Source: Candidatus Dormiibacterota bacterium
Lineage (GTDB): Bacteria; Chloroflexota; Dormibacteria; Aeolococcales; Aeolococcaceae
Assembly (NCBI GenBank): GCA_019245575.1
Contig: JAFARE010000011.1
Span: 1 to 64,000, forward strand
Direction: 5' to 3'
Length of the DNA stretch: 64,000 nucleotides
The position numbers and the translations under genes were made by a program. Below the pieces are notes generated by a model that ran no database searches, had not been told where the DNA came from, and worked only from the letters and a program-made list of their open reading frames with translations. Each line of letters opens with the position of its first letter. The first letter of the stretch is position 1. Shown piece after piece: positions 7,903 to 19,663 of this stretch.

Positions 7903-10080
7903 ATGAGAGCGATGGCTGCTTCTCGCGCATTGCTGCCGTTCACCGCGCTCGTCGGGCAGGAGGCAATGAAGTCCGCGCTCGTGCTCAACGCGATCAACCC
8001 CGGCATCGGCGGGGTGCTCATCCGCGGCGAGCGGGGCACGGCGAAGACCACCGCGGTGCGCGCCCTGCCGAGCCTGCTGCCGCACATCGATGTGATCGAT
8101 GGCTGTCGCTATGGCTGCGACCCGGCCGACCCGCAGCGGTGGTGCGACGACTGCCGCGCGCGCTTCAGCGGAAAGGACGCGCCGCCTGTGTCCGAGCGTC
8201 GCGTGCGCGTGGTCGAGCTGCCCATCAACGCCTCGGAGGACCGCGTTGTGGGAACCATCGACACGGAGGCCGCGATCAAGCACGGGCAGAAGGTGTTCGA
8301 GCCGGGTGTCGTGGCCGACGCGAACCGCGGAATCCTCTACGTCGACGAGGTCAACCTGCTCGACGACCACCTGGTGGACGTGCTGCTCGACGCGGCCGCG
8401 ATGGGACAGAACATGGTGGAGCGCGAGGGCATCTCGTTCAGCCACCCGGCGCAGTTCATCCTCATCGGGACGATGAACCCCGAGGAGGGAGACCTGCGGC
8501 CGCAGCTGCTGGACCGCTTCGGGCTCTGCGTCGACGTGGCCGGCTTGCACGACGTGGCCGCGCGCGTGCGTGTCATGGAGCGCGATGCGAGGCGGCATGT
8601 CGATGCCGGTTCGCTGCACTCGGACCATGCGGACGATGAGCGGCAGCTGCACGAGGTGATCGTGAAGGCGCAAGAGCTGCTGCCCCTCGTCGACGTCTCC
8701 GCCGAGATGCGCTGGTTCATCGCGCTGGTGTGCATCGACGCCGGCGCGCTCGGGCATCGCGCCGACATCGTGGTGAGCAGCACGGCACGGACGCTGTGCG
8801 CGTGGCGCGTGGCGCGAGCCATCGTGCGCGACGAGCTCGGCACGGCCGGGGGCGATGCGGTGCAGAGGATGCTCGTGGTGAGCACCGACGACGTCGTCGC
8901 CGCTGCGGAGCTCGCCCTCGCGCACCGGCGCAGGCCACGGCCCGACAGCGGCCCGCTGACCCCGTCGCCGCAGAGCACCGAGCAGCGGACAGAGCGCTAT
9001 GAGGAGATGGCGCGCGAGGCTGAGGCGTCCACGGCGCAGACGCCGGAGCCCGCCCCCGAGGACAGCGGCTCGTCCGACGCGGAGCAGGCCGGCGAGAGCG
9101 AGGAGTCGGGACAGGTCCGCGGCGATGAGAAGGCCGCGCAGCCGGTCGCGCGGCAGAGCGCCGAGCAGCAGTTCGAGGGCGCGCTGTTCCCGGTCAAGAA
9201 GATCGTGCTGCCGCGCGACCGGCGCTCCCGGTCCACGAGCGGCAAGCGCAGCTCGTCGCGCAGCGCGGACAAGCGCGGGCGCTATGTGCGCGCCACGCAG
9301 GCCGAGCACACGACCGACATCGCGTTCGACGCCACGATGCGCGCCGCCGCTCCGCACCAGCTGCGCCGGCGAGCCGAGGCTGCCCGCGATCCGGCTGCGC
9401 CGGCGCTGCATCTCGAGCGGCAGGACCTGCGCCAGAAGGTGCGCCGCCGCCGCACCGGCACGCTCATCGTGTTCGTTGTCGATGCCAGCGCCTCGATGGA
9501 CGCGGAGCAGCGGATGCAGGCGACCAAGGGCGCCGTGCTGTCGCTGCTGCGCGACGCGTACGTGCGACGGGACAAGGTCGCGCTCGTCGTGTTCTCGGGG
9601 CGCACTGCGCGGGTCGTGCTGCATCCGACGTCGAGCGTCGACCTCGCCGAGCACCGCCTGCAGCGGCTTGCCGTCGGCGGCACCACACCGCTCACCCATG
9701 GGCTTGTCGCCGGCCTCAAGCTGATCCGCAACGAGCGGCTGCGCGACCAGTCGATCTATCCGCTGATGGTGCTGATCAGTGACGGGCGCGGCAACATCTC
9801 GCTGTTCGGCGAGGAACCGCTGACCGAGGCGCAGCAGCTGGCCGACCAGATCGGCGCGGAGGACGTGCACATGCTCGTCATCGACTCGGCGCGAGATCAC
9901 ACGGCGAAGGCGGCGCTGCCGCGCGTCGGCATGCACAACCGCACGCCGCTGTTCGGCGGCTACGGGTTCAACGCGTGCCTCGACCTCGCGCAGCGCTCGG
10001 GTGGTGAGTACCTGGGTCTGTACGACCTCTCGCAGGGCGCCATCGTCGAAGGGGTCGAGAAGACCCTGCGCGGACGATGA
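7903..10080 (+). CDS. ChlI-ChlD fused chelatase ATPase/VWA protein (putative cobaltochelatase subunit)
   Basis: 725 residues. Residues 1-330 form an AAA+ module with Walker [11 protein letters not shown], a Cys-rich insertion (CRYGC...CDDC), Walker [11 protein letters not shown] and sensor/arginine finger [19 protein letters not shown]. An acidic, low-complexity linker spans about 340-430. The C-terminus is a VWA domain with a complete MIDAS: DASAS, Thr in GGTTPLTHG and the ISDGRGN loop. This is the arrangement of proteins annotated as putative cobaltochelatase or magnesium chelatase, which insert Co or Mg into tetrapyrroles with a CobN/BchH partner. No such large subunit lies in the window, so the substrate is unknown. 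An alternative start is at 7912. Confidence 0.85.
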   Translation: MRAMAASRALLPFTALVGQEAMKSALVLNAINPGIGGVLIRGERGTAKTTAVRALPSLLPHIDVIDGCRYGCDPADPQRWCDDCRARFSGKDAPPVSERRVRVVELPINASEDRVVGTIDTEAAIKHGQKVFEPGVVADANRGILYVDEVNLLDDHLVDVLLDAAAMGQNMVEREGISFSHPAQFILIGTMNPEEGDLRPQLLDRFGLCVDVAGLHDVAARVRVMERDARRHVDAGSLHSDHADDERQLHEVIVKAQELLPLVDVSAEMRWFIALVCIDAGALGHRADIVVSSTARTLCAWRVARAIVRDELGTAGGDAVQRMLVVSTDDVVAAAELALAHRRRPRPDSGPLTPSPQSTEQRTERYEEMAREAEASTAQTPEPAPEDSGSSDAEQAGESEESGQVRGDEKAAQPVARQSAEQQFEGALFPVKKIVLPRDRRSRSTSGKRSSSRSADKRGRYVRATQAEHTTDIAFDATMRAAAPHQLRRRAEAARDPAAPALHLERQDLRQKVRRRRTGTLIVFVVDASASMDAEQRMQATKGAVLSLLRDAYVRRDKVALVVFSGRTARVVLHPTSSVDLAEHRLQRLAVGGTTPLTHGLVAGLKLIRNERLRDQSIYPLMVLISDGRGNISLFGEEPLTEAQQLADQIGAEDVHMLVIDSARDHTAKAALPRVGMHNRTPLFGGYGFNACLDLAQRSGGEYLGLYDLSQGAIVEGVEKTLRGR

Positions 10081-10117
10081 GAGCCCACTTCGCATGCGCC
10101 CTGCGAGAATGGGTGTG

Positions 10118-11164
10118 ATGCAAACAGGCCGCAGCGTCTTCCCATTCACCGCGATCGTCGGCCAGGAGCCGATGAAGCAGGCTCTCGTGCTCAACGCCAT
10201 CAACCCGTCCATCGGCGGTGTCCTGATCCGCGGCGAGAAGGGGACGGCGAAGTCCACCGCGGTGCGTGCGCTGGCGCGCCTGTTGCCCGAGCTCGAGGTG
10301 GTTGCCGACTGCCGCTACGGGTGTCCGCCTGACGATGCCGACCTGCAGTGCCCGGAGTGCGCGGTCCGCGTGGCCAACGGCGAGGAGCTGCCGCGCGGGA
10401 AACGCCAGATGCGCGTGGTGGAGCTGCCCATTAACGCGTCGGAGGACCGCGTGGTGGGCGCCATCGACATCGAGGCCGCGATCAAGCGCGGCGAGAAGGA
10501 GTTCGAGCCGGGTGTGCTGGCGGAAGCGAACCGCAACATCCTCTACGTCGACGAGGTGAACCTGCTCGACGACCACATCGTCGACGTGCTCCTCGACGCG
10601 GCCGCGATGGGGCAGAACACGGTTGAGCGCGAGGGAGTGTCCGTGTCACATCCGTCGCGCTTCATCCTCGTGGGCACGATGAATCCCGAAGAGGGAGAGC
10701 TGCGGCCCCAGCTGCTCGACCGCTTCGGGCTGTGCGTCGACGTCGAGGGCATCCACGACGTGCGCCAGCGGGTCGAGATCGTCGAGCGGCGCGAGCAGTA
10801 CGAGGAGGACCCCGAGGCGTTCATGCTGCGCTGGGAGCCGGCGGAGCACGAGGAGGCGGACCGCATCCGCCGAGCCATCGCGACTCTGACCGACGTCGCC
10901 GTGGACCGCGACATCCTCGTGTCGATCGCCGGCCTCAGCATCGAGCTGGATGTCGACGGCCACCGCGCCGACATCGTCATGCGCAAGGGCGCACAGGCTC
11001 TCGCCGCGCTCGAGGACCGTGAGAACGTGCAGCTCGACGACGTCGAGCACGTTGCGCCGATGGTGCTGGCACACCGCGTCAAACCGTCGCACGGAGGACG
11101 CCGCACGATCGGCGACGTCGCGGAGATCCTCCGCACGCCACACGACGGGCATACAGCCGGCTAG
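10118..11164 (+). CDS. ChlI-type AAA+ chelatase ATPase, paralogue of upstream gene
   Basis: 348 residues, the ATPase half only. It closely parallels the upstream fusion: [19 protein letters not shown], Walker [11 protein letters not shown], the same Cys cluster (CRYGC...CPEC), [14 protein letters not shown], Walker [14 protein letters not shown] and [19 protein letters not shown]. There is no VWA domain. A small helical lid region ends the protein. It lies 37 bp after the fusion gene in the same direction and probably arose by tandem duplication. In chelatases, I and D subunits form stacked hexamers, so this gene may supply the I ring for the D part of the fusion (inference). A second start at 10109 is possible. 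Confidence 0.85.
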   Translation: MQTGRSVFPFTAIVGQEPMKQALVLNAINPSIGGVLIRGEKGTAKSTAVRALARLLPELEVVADCRYGCPPDDADLQCPECAVRVANGEELPRGKRQMRVVELPINASEDRVVGAIDIEAAIKRGEKEFEPGVLAEANRNILYVDEVNLLDDHIVDVLLDAAAMGQNTVEREGVSVSHPSRFILVGTMNPEEGELRPQLLDRFGLCVDVEGIHDVRQRVEIVERREQYEEDPEAFMLRWEPAEHEEADRIRRAIATLTDVAVDRDILVSIAGLSIELDVDGHRADIVMRKGAQALAALEDRENVQLDDVEHVAPMVLAHRVKPSHGGRRTIGDVAEILRTPHDGHTAG

Positions 11165-11187
11165 TCAGATCGTCGAACGTGGTCTCA

Positions 11188-11315
11188 GGGGGTGGAGGCA
11201 TGCATCTGCTTGCTCACACACCCCTCCGCGTTCGGCCTCGCGCCTTGCCTTCGGCAAGCATCGCGCTCGGCCTCACCGCTACGGGAACTCGCCGCAGACG
11301 CATACCTCCACCCCC
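11188..11315. repeat. long-hairpin intergenic element E1
   Basis: Arms 11188-11209 and 11294-11315 pair at 20 of 22 positions around an 84-nt core. The core contains a perfect inner hairpin (CTTGCC/GGCAAG) and a repeated GGCCTCGCGC/GGCCTCACCG-like motif. It sits between convergent genes and could act as a two-way terminator. It shares the architecture of elements E2-E7, but its core is only weakly similar to theirs. Confidence 0.65.
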
Positions 11316-11369
11316 CGATCACGTGCGGCGAGCGCAGCAGGGTATCGCGTCGGCCTCGTGTGAAGGCGA

Positions 11370-12641
11370 TTACGCGACGTCGACGTCGTCGACGAGCTGT
11401 ACGCGCGGGCGCCGATCGAAGACGGTTTGACGCAGCAACCGTAGCAGCAGCGGTCCGCTCTGCACGCTCTCGACCGGCACGTCGACCGGCTTGCGGTCGA
11501 CCACGCGGCGAGAGATGTGGATGCCGTACTTGGGCAGGATGCGGCGCAGGTATCCCCACGTGTCCTGCAGCCCGCTGCTCACCGACTCGTAGCCATGCTG
11601 CAGCACCATCAGCCGCGCCGAGAACGACATGAGCTCGTGGAAGAACATCTTCTCGTCGTCGGCGCGCGGCTCGATTAGCAGGATGTCGACGTCAGGATGG
11701 CGGTCACGGACCAGGCGGATGTGGTCGAGCATGCCGTCGTGCAGCATGCCCCGCATGACCTGGTTCCAGACGCCGCGCATGCCCGTGTCCGCCAGGTGTT
11801 CGCCGATCTGGCCGCGCATGCCCTCGGGTGCCGCGATGCTGCGGGTGTCCACCGGGACGACCGGGTTGATGATGACGATGAGAGTTGCCCCGCGCGCCAC
11901 GGCGACGTCGATGGCGGAGATGCCCTTGATGCCGCCGTCGACATAGTCGACGCCGTTGATGCGCACGGGCTTGAACAGCATCGGCACAGCGCTGCTCGCC
12001 GCCAGCGCGAGGCTGATGGGCACATCCTCGTTCTTGTACCGCGAGAAGACGACGCGCTGACCGGAGTCGAGCGCGCAGGTGACGATGTGCAGCTCCTTCT
12101 CCAGCAGACGGAAGTCGTCCACGAGCCCTTCGCTGCTGAACATCTCCTCGAGGTACTTCACGAGCTGCGACGAGGTGAAGAAGCCGGCCGGCACCAGAGG
12201 GCTCAGCATGCCGATGAGCTCGATGGGATTGAGCCGCGACGGATGGCGGGTCACCTCCCAGGCGATCTCGCGCAGCAGCTGCGGCAGCTTCAGGGTGCGC
12301 ACCAGCGCGTCGCGCGCGTTGGGACGGTAGATGGTCCAGCGAGTCGGCGGGCGCAGCCGCCGGTTCGAACCCTCCAGCGCGAGCGCCATCTCTGTCGGTG
12401 TCACGCCGTTGGCCAGCAGCGCGCTGACGAACGAGCCCGCACTCGTGCCGACGTAGATGTCGAAGTCGTTGACGCTCGCGCCCACGAGCAGGTCGTCGAG
12501 CGCGCGCAGCGCGCCGATCTCGTACGTCAGCCCGGTTATGCCACCGCCGGCGAGCACGAGCGCGCGCTTGCCCGTCCCATTGGCCGCCTTCCCGTTGCGC
12601 GACCGCACGCGGCCGTTGCCGTTGCCATTGCCGTTGGGCAT
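11370..12641 (-). CDS. patatin-like phospholipase family protein
   Basis: 423 residues. The catalytic dyad of patatin/RssA-type acyl hydrolases is present: oxyanion loop LAGGGITGLTYEIGAL, nucleophile elbow GTSAG, and the active-site Asp in DYVDGGIKG. The N-terminus is a run of Asn-Gly repeats (about residues 3-10) and basic residues, likely disordered. After the catalytic domain comes a C-terminal extension of about 130 residues with RPRVQLVDD at the end. No signal peptide is visible, so a cytoplasmic or membrane-surface lipase is likely. It is divergent from lepA with element E2 between them. Confidence 0.82.
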   Translation of the reverse strand: MPNGNGNGNGRVRSRNGKAANGTGKRALVLAGGGITGLTYEIGALRALDDLLVGASVNDFDIYVGTSAGSFVSALLANGVTPTEMALALEGSNRRLRPPTRWTIYRPNARDALVRTLKLPQLLREIAWEVTRHPSRLNPIELIGMLSPLVPAGFFTSSQLVKYLEEMFSSEGLVDDFRLLEKELHIVTCALDSGQRVVFSRYKNEDVPISLALAASSAVPMLFKPVRINGVDYVDGGIKGISAIDVAVARGATLIVIINPVVPVDTRSIAAPEGMRGQIGEHLADTGMRGVWNQVMRGMLHDGMLDHIRLVRDRHPDVDILLIEPRADDEKMFFHELMSFSARLMVLQHGYESVSSGLQDTWGYLRRILPKYGIHISRRVVDRKPVDVPVESVQSGPLLLRLLRQTVFDRRPRVQLVDDVDVA

Positions 12642-12756
12642 TGCCTCGATGATATTGCCGATCCTGTCGGCATGGGTGATGTAATCGCGCTAGAGACCGC
12701 CTCAGCGGACACATGCGTGTCAACGGCGTGGACAGTCGATGCGGCGTTGCGGCCGA

Positions 12757-12883
12757 CGTGGATGAGGGGTCGGGTCGAAGCGACGTCCCGCAGCCCGAGC
12801 GGTCCCTCGGGCGAGGGTCGAGCGGCGGGGACGCCAAAGGCGTCCCGACCGCGTGTCGAGGAGGCCCGATCCCCTCATCCACG
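12757..12883. repeat. long-hairpin intergenic element E2
   Basis: Left arm 12757-12774 pairs with right arm 12865-12883 (18 of 18 pairs plus one bulged A). The 90-nt core holds GGGCGAGGGTCGAGCGGCG, an inner hairpin GGACGCC/GGCGTCC and CGACCGCGTGTC. The core is nearly identical to that of E3 in the opposite orientation, while the arms are unrelated. It lies between the divergent patatin and lepA genes and ends 35 bp before the lepA start, so here it cannot serve as a simple terminator for a convergent pair. Confidence 0.8.
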
Positions 12884-12918
12884 GTCAGAAGGCTGCGGCC
12901 CCGTAGGATTTGTCACCC

Positions 12919-14721
<1,803 letters not shown>

Positions 14722-14730
14722 CCGAGACCC

Positions 14731-15594
14731 GTGCCCCGGCCCAACCCGCCACGCAAACGCCCGCGCAAGCGGCCCGCCGCTAATCCGAGCGCGGTGCGCG
14801 CCGATGCGGCGCTGACGAAGCAGACCGCGCAGAGCACGCAGCCCAAGAACGCCGTGACGCAGCCGCAGAAGACGCCGGCCCGCGGTGGCCGCGCAAATGG
14901 CGCAGCGGCCGCGGCGGTGGAAGTCTTTCAGCCCTGGACGCGGCGTTCGTACGCGATTCTGATCGGCGTGGATTGTGTATTGATGCTCCTCATCACGGTC
15001 CTCCAGTGGGCCGTAGCTCCCTCGGTTTCCAATGGCGTCGCGAAGGAGCCGGTCTCCATCTATCTCGTGGCTTGGCCAAGTCAGATTGGCCTGATCGCCT
15101 GGGTGGCCGGCAGCTTCTTTGGAGCGCCGATCGCGCAACGGATCTCTGGCGAAAGCCGCCGTCTGAGGCCGGTCGAATCCATGGTCGTTGGTCTGGTTGT
15201 CTTCTTCTTCGCAACTCTGGGGACGCTGATCGTGGGCACGCTGGTTGGCCTCACGTCTGGCACAAGTTCCAACCAGCCCGGCGTCGCGAGCCCGTGTCCC
15301 ACCGCGGGATGTAGTTCAGCTCGGCCTAGTGCTACCGCCTCGCCCGCCGCTACACCAACGCCGACGCCCTCATCAACCGGCTCGGCATCGGCGTCTCCTC
15401 GTGCCGGATCGTCGGCCACAGCAGTGCCGGCCAATTTGAAGGCCAGTGATTACGCGATTCTCGGCGCGGCGGACGCCGCGTCTCTTGTGGGCACCTATTT
15501 TCTCTACCCACCTCTCTACAGACGTTTTCGGTTCCGCCGTCCGCCGCCCGCCCCACGTGGCGGGGGCCGCACCGGCGGCGGCAAGCCGTCGTGA
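14731..15594 (+). CDS. multi-pass membrane protein with basic N-tail, hypothetical
   Basis: 287 residues from GTG. A strongly basic, Pro/Lys/Arg-rich N-terminal tail of about 70 residues precedes hydrophobic segments near residues 75-97, 112-132 and 150-175. A Thr/Pro/Ser linker (PTPTPSSTGSASASP) follows, then a last hydrophobic stretch and a basic C-terminus. No family recognised. The middle of the gene (about 14940-15300) is visibly less G+C-rich and uses more A/T-ending codons than its neighbours. The stop overlaps the hemW GTG start. Confidence 0.6.
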   Translation: MPRPNPPRKRPRKRPAANPSAVRADAALTKQTAQSTQPKNAVTQPQKTPARGGRANGAAAAAVEVFQPWTRRSYAILIGVDCVLMLLITVLQWAVAPSVSNGVAKEPVSIYLVAWPSQIGLIAWVAGSFFGAPIAQRISGESRRLRPVESMVVGLVVFFFATLGTLIVGTLVGLTSGTSSNQPGVASPCPTAGCSSARPSATASPAATPTPTPSSTGSASASPRAGSSATAVPANLKASDYAILGAADAASLVGTYFLYPPLYRRFRFRRPPPAPRGGGRTGGGKPS

Positions 15595-16805
15595 GCACGG
15601 CCGGGGCCCAACGCTTGATGGGCACTCAACCCGGGCAGCCGGTGAGTGACACGGGCGGCATCCGCTCGCTCTACCTGCACGTCCCCTTCTGCGAGCGCAA
15701 GTGCGAGTACTGCGACTTCACGTCGGTCGCCGGTCTCAACGGCGCCACCGAGTACATGCGCGCGCTGTGCGAGGAGGTGCGCGTGCTGGGCCGCACGTTC
15801 CCGGGTGTGCGCCTCGACACCGTGTTCGTGGGTGGCGGCACGCCCTCGCTGGTGGAACCCGGCCAGCTGGCCGCGCTGCTCGCGACGGTGGGCGATGCCT
15901 TCGACATCGCTGTGGATGCGGAGATCACGCTCGAGGCGAATCCATCCAGCACGTCGCGACAGCGGGCGGAAACGTGGCGCACGGCCGGATTCAACCGCGT
16001 GAGCATCGGCGTGCAGAGCCTGGAGCCCGACATCCTCGCCTTCCTCGGCCGCGTGCACGACCGCTCGCGCGCGCTCGACGCTGTGCGCGAGGTGCAGGAA
16101 GCCGGGTTTGATTCGGTCAACTGTGACCTGATCTATGCCGTACCCGGGCTTGACGACGAACGCTGGGGCGCGACGGTCCGCCAGGTCACCGCCCTCGGCC
16201 CGGCGCATGTGTCGTGTTACGAGCTCACCGTGGAGCCGGGCACGCCGCTGCACCGCAGCGTGGGCAGGGGCACCGTGACCCCTGTGGACGCGGCGGCTGC
16301 GCTGCGCCAGCAGCGCATCGCGGCGCGGTGGCTGGAGCGGGCCGGTCTGGCGCGCTACGAAGTCAGCAACTACGCGCGAGACGGCATGCGCAGCCGGCAC
16401 AACCTCGCCTACTGGCGCAACGCGCACTACCTGGCGGCCGGCGTCGGCGCGCACGGCCACGTGCCCGCGGCTGCGGCACCCGGGCTCGGGTTGGACGCGG
16501 GCGCGGGGGCGGCCGCCGTCCGCTACTGGCACGGCAAGGGCATCGGCGCGTACGTCCGGAGCGTGGCCGAGGGTCGCCTCCCCATCGCCGGCTGGGAGGC
16601 CGTCGACCCCGCCACCCAGGAGGTGGAGCGGGTGATGCTCGGCCTTCGCCTGGCCGAGGGCGTGGAGCTGCGGCCGGGCGCGGTCGCCGAAGCGCACTCC
16701 CTCGCCGCGGCGCAGCTCCTGCGGCTGGAGGGTCGCCGTGCCACGGCGACCGCCCGAGGCAGGGACGTGCTCAACGCCGTGGCCGCCCGCCTGGTTGCCG
16801 CGTGA
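15591..16805 (+). CDS. hemW: radical SAM heme chaperone HemW
   Basis: 404 residues. The radical-SAM cluster motif CERKCEYC (CxxxCxxC followed by DF) lies after LYLHVPF, the HemW/HemN pattern. FVGGGTPSLVEP, NPSSTS, FNRVSIGVQSLEP and CDLIYAVPG are further family motifs, and the HemW C-terminal domain carries RYEVSNYARDG. HemW binds heme and delivers it to membrane cytochromes and is distinct from the oxygen-independent coproporphyrinogen oxidase HemN. The GTG at 15591 overlaps the previous stop (GTGA); an ATG at 15618 is an alternative. hemW just before hrcA is a common arrangement. Confidence 0.92.
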   Translation: MSTAGAQRLMGTQPGQPVSDTGGIRSLYLHVPFCERKCEYCDFTSVAGLNGATEYMRALCEEVRVLGRTFPGVRLDTVFVGGGTPSLVEPGQLAALLATVGDAFDIAVDAEITLEANPSSTSRQRAETWRTAGFNRVSIGVQSLEPDILAFLGRVHDRSRALDAVREVQEAGFDSVNCDLIYAVPGLDDERWGATVRQVTALGPAHVSCYELTVEPGTPLHRSVGRGTVTPVDAAAALRQQRIAARWLERAGLARYEVSNYARDGMRSRHNLAYWRNAHYLAAGVGAHGHVPAAAAPGLGLDAGAGAAAVRYWHGKGIGAYVRSVAEGRLPIAGWEAVDPATQEVERVMLGLRLAEGVELRPGAVAEAHSLAAAQLLRLEGRRATATARGRDVLNAVAARLVAA

Positions 16806-16840
16806 GCTCGATCCGGCTCGATTTGCGCCGCCGGCAGCCG

Positions 16841-16849
16841 TGTTACGCT
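16841..16849 (+). promoter_or_regulatory. extended -10 box upstream of hrcA
   Basis: TGTTACGCT fits an extended -10 (TGnTANNNT) one base before the CIRCE operator. A weak TTGCGC lies at 16823-16828, 15 bp from the hexamer. Confidence 0.4.
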
Positions 16850-16850
16850 C

Positions 16851-16877
16851 CTAGCACTCATCACTAGGGAGTGCTAA
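16851..16877 (+). promoter_or_regulatory. CIRCE operator (HrcA binding site)
   Basis: CTAGCACTC (16851-16859), a 9-nt spacer, then GAGTGCTAA (16869-16877). This matches the CIRCE consensus TTAGCACTC-N9-GAGTGCTAA at all but the first base. HrcA binding here would repress the hrcA-grpE-dnaJ operon until heat shock. Confidence 0.95.
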
Positions 16878-16912
16878 CGGCGCCGGCGGTTCGCCGCGCC
16901 GGGCAGAACGAC

Positions 16913-17944
16913 GTGGAGCATCCAGTACCACTCGACGCGCGCAAGCAGCAGATCCTCAAGGCGGTCGTCGCTGACTACACGCGCACCGGCGTGCCGGTCG
17001 GCTCCCAGGCGCTCGCCCTCCACCTCGCCAGCTGGTCCTCGGCGACCATTCGCAACGAGCTCGCGATGCTCAGCGAGGTCGGCTACCTGATCCAGCCGCA
17101 CACCTCGGCCGGCCGGGTGCCGTCCGACCTCGGCTACCGCTACTACGTCGACTTCCTGATGGAGGAGGAGGACGTGCCTCCGGCCATCCGGCGCCAGATG
17201 GAGCCCTTCTTCAGCACGCTCCCCGGCGGCCTCGAGGAGATACTCGAGACCGCCGCCACCGCCCTCGCGGTGGTCACCGACGCGGTGAGCCTGGTGACGG
17301 GACCGCGTGCGCTCGGCACCAAGGTCAAGCATCTCGACCTGGTCTCCCTGGACCCCGGCCACGCGCTGCTGGTGCTGGTGCTGGAGGGCAACCTGGTGCG
17401 GCAGCACGGTCTCGCCCTGCGCACGCCCGCGGACCAGGTGGCGCTCAGCGCCCTGGCCGCGTCGCTCAACACCGCGCTCTTCGGGCTCGACAGCGCGGCA
17501 ATCGCGCTGCTGCGCGAGCAGGACGGTGACGAGCTGCGCGACGAGGTGCTCGCCGACATCGTCAGCTTCATGGCCTCGGTCGACGCGCAGCAGGACACAC
17601 TCGTCCTCCACGACGGGGTGCGCAACCTCCTGCGTCAGCCCGAGTTCGGCGACGTCGAGCTGCTGCAGCAGGTGATCGCAGTCGTCGAGGAGGAGCGCAC
17701 GCTGGCGGCGCTGATCGCCCAGCTGGAGCTCGACCGCGGCGTGCAGATCATGATCGGCCGCGAGAACGGCGTGGTGGAGCTGAGCCGCTGCAGCCTCGTC
17801 CTCACGACGTACCGGGCGGGCGGCGACCGCCGCGGCACGATCGGCGTGCTCGGCCCGACCCGGATGCCCTACGGGCAGGTGGCCCCGCGCGTCCGCTTCG
17901 TGGCGCAGCGCGTCGGGCGCGCCCTGGAACGCGTACTCAGCTGA
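16913..17944 (+). CDS. hrcA: heat-inducible transcription repressor HrcA
   Basis: 343 residues. An N-terminal winged helix (residues 5-75: RKQQILKAVVADYTRTGVP, SSATIRNELAMLSEVGYL, HTSAGRVPSDLGYRYYVD) is the HrcA DNA-binding signature. A GAF-like domain with an inserted dimerising region follows, and the end GTIGVLGPTRMPYGQVAPRV is typical. HrcA represses chaperone genes through CIRCE. The start was taken as GTG 16913 because the open frame from 16871 begins inside the operator. CIRCE lies 35 bp upstream, so the gene is autoregulated. Confidence 0.93.
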   Translation: MEHPVPLDARKQQILKAVVADYTRTGVPVGSQALALHLASWSSATIRNELAMLSEVGYLIQPHTSAGRVPSDLGYRYYVDFLMEEEDVPPAIRRQMEPFFSTLPGGLEEILETAATALAVVTDAVSLVTGPRALGTKVKHLDLVSLDPGHALLVLVLEGNLVRQHGLALRTPADQVALSALAASLNTALFGLDSAAIALLREQDGDELRDEVLADIVSFMASVDAQQDTLVLHDGVRNLLRQPEFGDVELLQQVIAVVEEERTLAALIAQLELDRGVQIMIGRENGVVELSRCSLVLTTYRAGGDRRGTIGVLGPTRMPYGQVAPRVRFVAQRVGRALERVLS

Positions 17945-17964
17945 ACGATGGGAATACTGCCCGC

Positions 17965-18543
17965 ATGACGCCGCCCCCCGAGCGCCCGCGCACGCCGCGC
18001 CACCCGGTCGACATCGCCACCGAGACGGAGGAAGCCCCGCCGGCCGCGCCCGTGCCCGCCAGTGAGTCGGATGTGCCGGGCCTCGACGACCTGCGCGCTC
18101 GGCTCGCCGAGCTGGAGGACCGGTACCTGCGTCTGGCCGCGGACTTCGAGAACTACAAGCGGCGCAAGACACAGGAGCTCGCCGACCGGTCGCGCTACGC
18201 CAGCGAGGACGCCGCCCGGGCGATGCTGCCGGTGCTGGACAACCTGCGCCGCGCGGTCGAGCACGCGCCGGAAGGCGGCGCCGAGGAGTTCTTCGTCAAC
18301 GGGCTGCAGCTGGTCGTGCGCGAGTTCGAAGCCGCGCTGGAGCGGCTGGGGGTGTCCCGCGTCCAGTCGGTGGGCGAACCGTTCGACCCGGCGCTGCACG
18401 AGGCCATCGGCGGGGAGGAGGCCGACGTCGAGCACGACACGGTGAGCGACGAGCTAGTCGCGGGCTACCGCTTGCACGACAGGCTGTTGCGGCCCGCGAT
18501 GGTCCGCGTGGCGCACCCGCGCTCGACGCCGGCGACCGACTGA
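17965..18543 (+). CDS. grpE: nucleotide exchange factor GrpE
   Basis: 192 residues. The N-terminal 45 residues are Pro/Glu-rich. A long coiled coil ([19 protein letters not shown]) follows, and a C-terminal beta domain carries the GrpE signature [14 protein letters not shown]. GrpE releases ADP from DnaK. It is second in the CIRCE operon, 20 bp after hrcA and 1 bp before dnaJ. Confidence 0.95.
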   Translation: MTPPPERPRTPRHPVDIATETEEAPPAAPVPASESDVPGLDDLRARLAELEDRYLRLAADFENYKRRKTQELADRSRYASEDAARAMLPVLDNLRRAVEHAPEGGAEEFFVNGLQLVVREFEAALERLGVSRVQSVGEPFDPALHEAIGGEEADVEHDTVSDELVAGYRLHDRLLRPAMVRVAHPRSTPATD

Positions 18544-18544
18544 C

Positions 18545-19663
18545 GTGGCGACGGCGAAGCGCGACTACTACGAGGTGCTCGGCGTCTCGCGCACCGCGGG
18601 CGCTGAGGAGCTGAAGCGCGCGTATCGCAAGCTGGCCATGCAGTACCACCCCGATCGCAACAACGGGGACAAGGCCGCGGAGGAGCGCTTCAAGGAGATC
18701 GGCGAGGCGTACTCGGTCCTGAGCGACCCGGACAAGCGGCAGCGCTACGACGCGTTCGGCCACGCCGCCGACGGAGTGCCACCGGACTTCGGCGCCTTCA
18801 CCTTCGACTCGGCCTTCGACCTCTTCGACATGTTCTTCGGTGGCGCCGGCGCGCGCCGCCGCGGCCGCTCCGGCCCTGTGCGGGGCGACGACCTGCGCAT
18901 GAACGTCGAGATCACATTCGAGGAGGCCGTGTTCGGCGCCAAGCGGACCATCGAGGTGCCGCGCGCCGCGCAGTGCGAGGAATGCGGTGGCACCGGCGCG
19001 CGGCCGGGCACGCAGGCTACGCAGTGCTCAATGTGCCAGGGCTCAGGCCAGGTGCGGCGCAACATGCAGTCGATCTTCGGCCAGGTCACGAGCGTCGGCA
19101 CGTGCCCAACGTGCCGAGGCGAAGGCCGCGTCATCCATGACCCCTGCACCCGGTGTCACGGCCAGGGCCGCGTTGAGGCGCGGCGCCAGGTCGAGGTGAC
19201 CATCCCCGGTGGTGTCGACGAGGACGTGACGCTGCGCCTCAGCGGCGAGGGCGAGGTCGGGCCACGGGGCGGTCCCACCGGCGATCTGTACATCGGCTTC
19301 CGCATCAAGCCGCACGCGCAGCTCGTGCGCCGCGGCCAGGACATCCTCTACGAGCTTCCCGTGACCGTGCCGCAGGCCGTTCTGGGCGACAAGATCTCCG
19401 TGCCGACCGTGGCCGGCGAGCAGGAGGTCGAGGTGCCGCCGGGCACGCAGCCGGGGCGCCAGATCAAGCTGCATGGGCTGGGCGTGCCGCACGTCCGCAG
19501 CGGACGGCGCGGCGACCAGATCTGCGTGGTGCGCGTGGTCGTGCCGCAGCACCTCGACCACGCCGAACGCGCGCTGTACGAGCAGCTCGGCGGCCGCGAG
19601 GGCCGCCCCGCCGAGGTCAAGCGGGGCTTCTTCGACTCACTGCGCGACGCGTTTCGCGGCTGA
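18545..19663 (+). CDS. dnaJ: chaperone DnaJ (type I J-domain protein)
   Basis: 372 residues from GTG. The J domain (residues 5-70) has the HPD motif in [12 protein letters not shown] short Gly/Phe-type linker follows, then four zinc-binding repeats: [24 protein letters not shown] and CTRCHGQG. The C-terminal substrate-binding domain has [18 protein letters not shown]. DnaJ delivers clients to DnaK. dnaK is not in this operon, so it must be elsewhere or lie outside the window. Confidence 0.96.
   Translation: MATAKRDYYEVLGVSRTAGAEELKRAYRKLAMQYHPDRNNGDKAAEERFKEIGEAYSVLSDPDKRQRYDAFGHAADGVPPDFGAFTFDSAFDLFDMFFGGAGARRRGRSGPVRGDDLRMNVEITFEEAVFGAKRTIEVPRAAQCEECGGTGARPGTQATQCSMCQGSGQVRRNMQSIFGQVTSVGTCPTCRGEGRVIHDPCTRCHGQGRVEARRQVEVTIPGGVDEDVTLRLSGEGEVGPRGGPTGDLYIGFRIKPHAQLVRRGQDILYELPVTVPQAVLGDKISVPTVAGEQEVEVPPGTQPGRQIKLHGLGVPHVRSGRRGDQICVVRVVVPQHLDHAERALYEQLGGREGRPAEVKRGFFDSLRDAFRG

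Noticed and set aside
7843-10257. 804-codon open frame on the minus strand opposite the chelatase genes
   Set aside because: Antisense shadow of the ChlI-ChlD gene: low-complexity His/Arg/Ala/Leu composition, no domains, and the plus-strand gene has intact motifs.
11165-11369. Riboswitch or attenuator downstream of the chelatase genes (for example cobalamin-related)
   Set aside because: The structure lies between convergent gene ends, not upstream of a gene, and has no cobalamin-box-like sequence; it fits the long-hairpin element family instead.
16871-16912. GTG 16871 as the hrcA start
   Set aside because: It lies within the right half of the CIRCE operator, so transcripts starting at this promoter would hardly cover it with a ribosome site; GTG 16913 gives the normal HrcA N-terminus.
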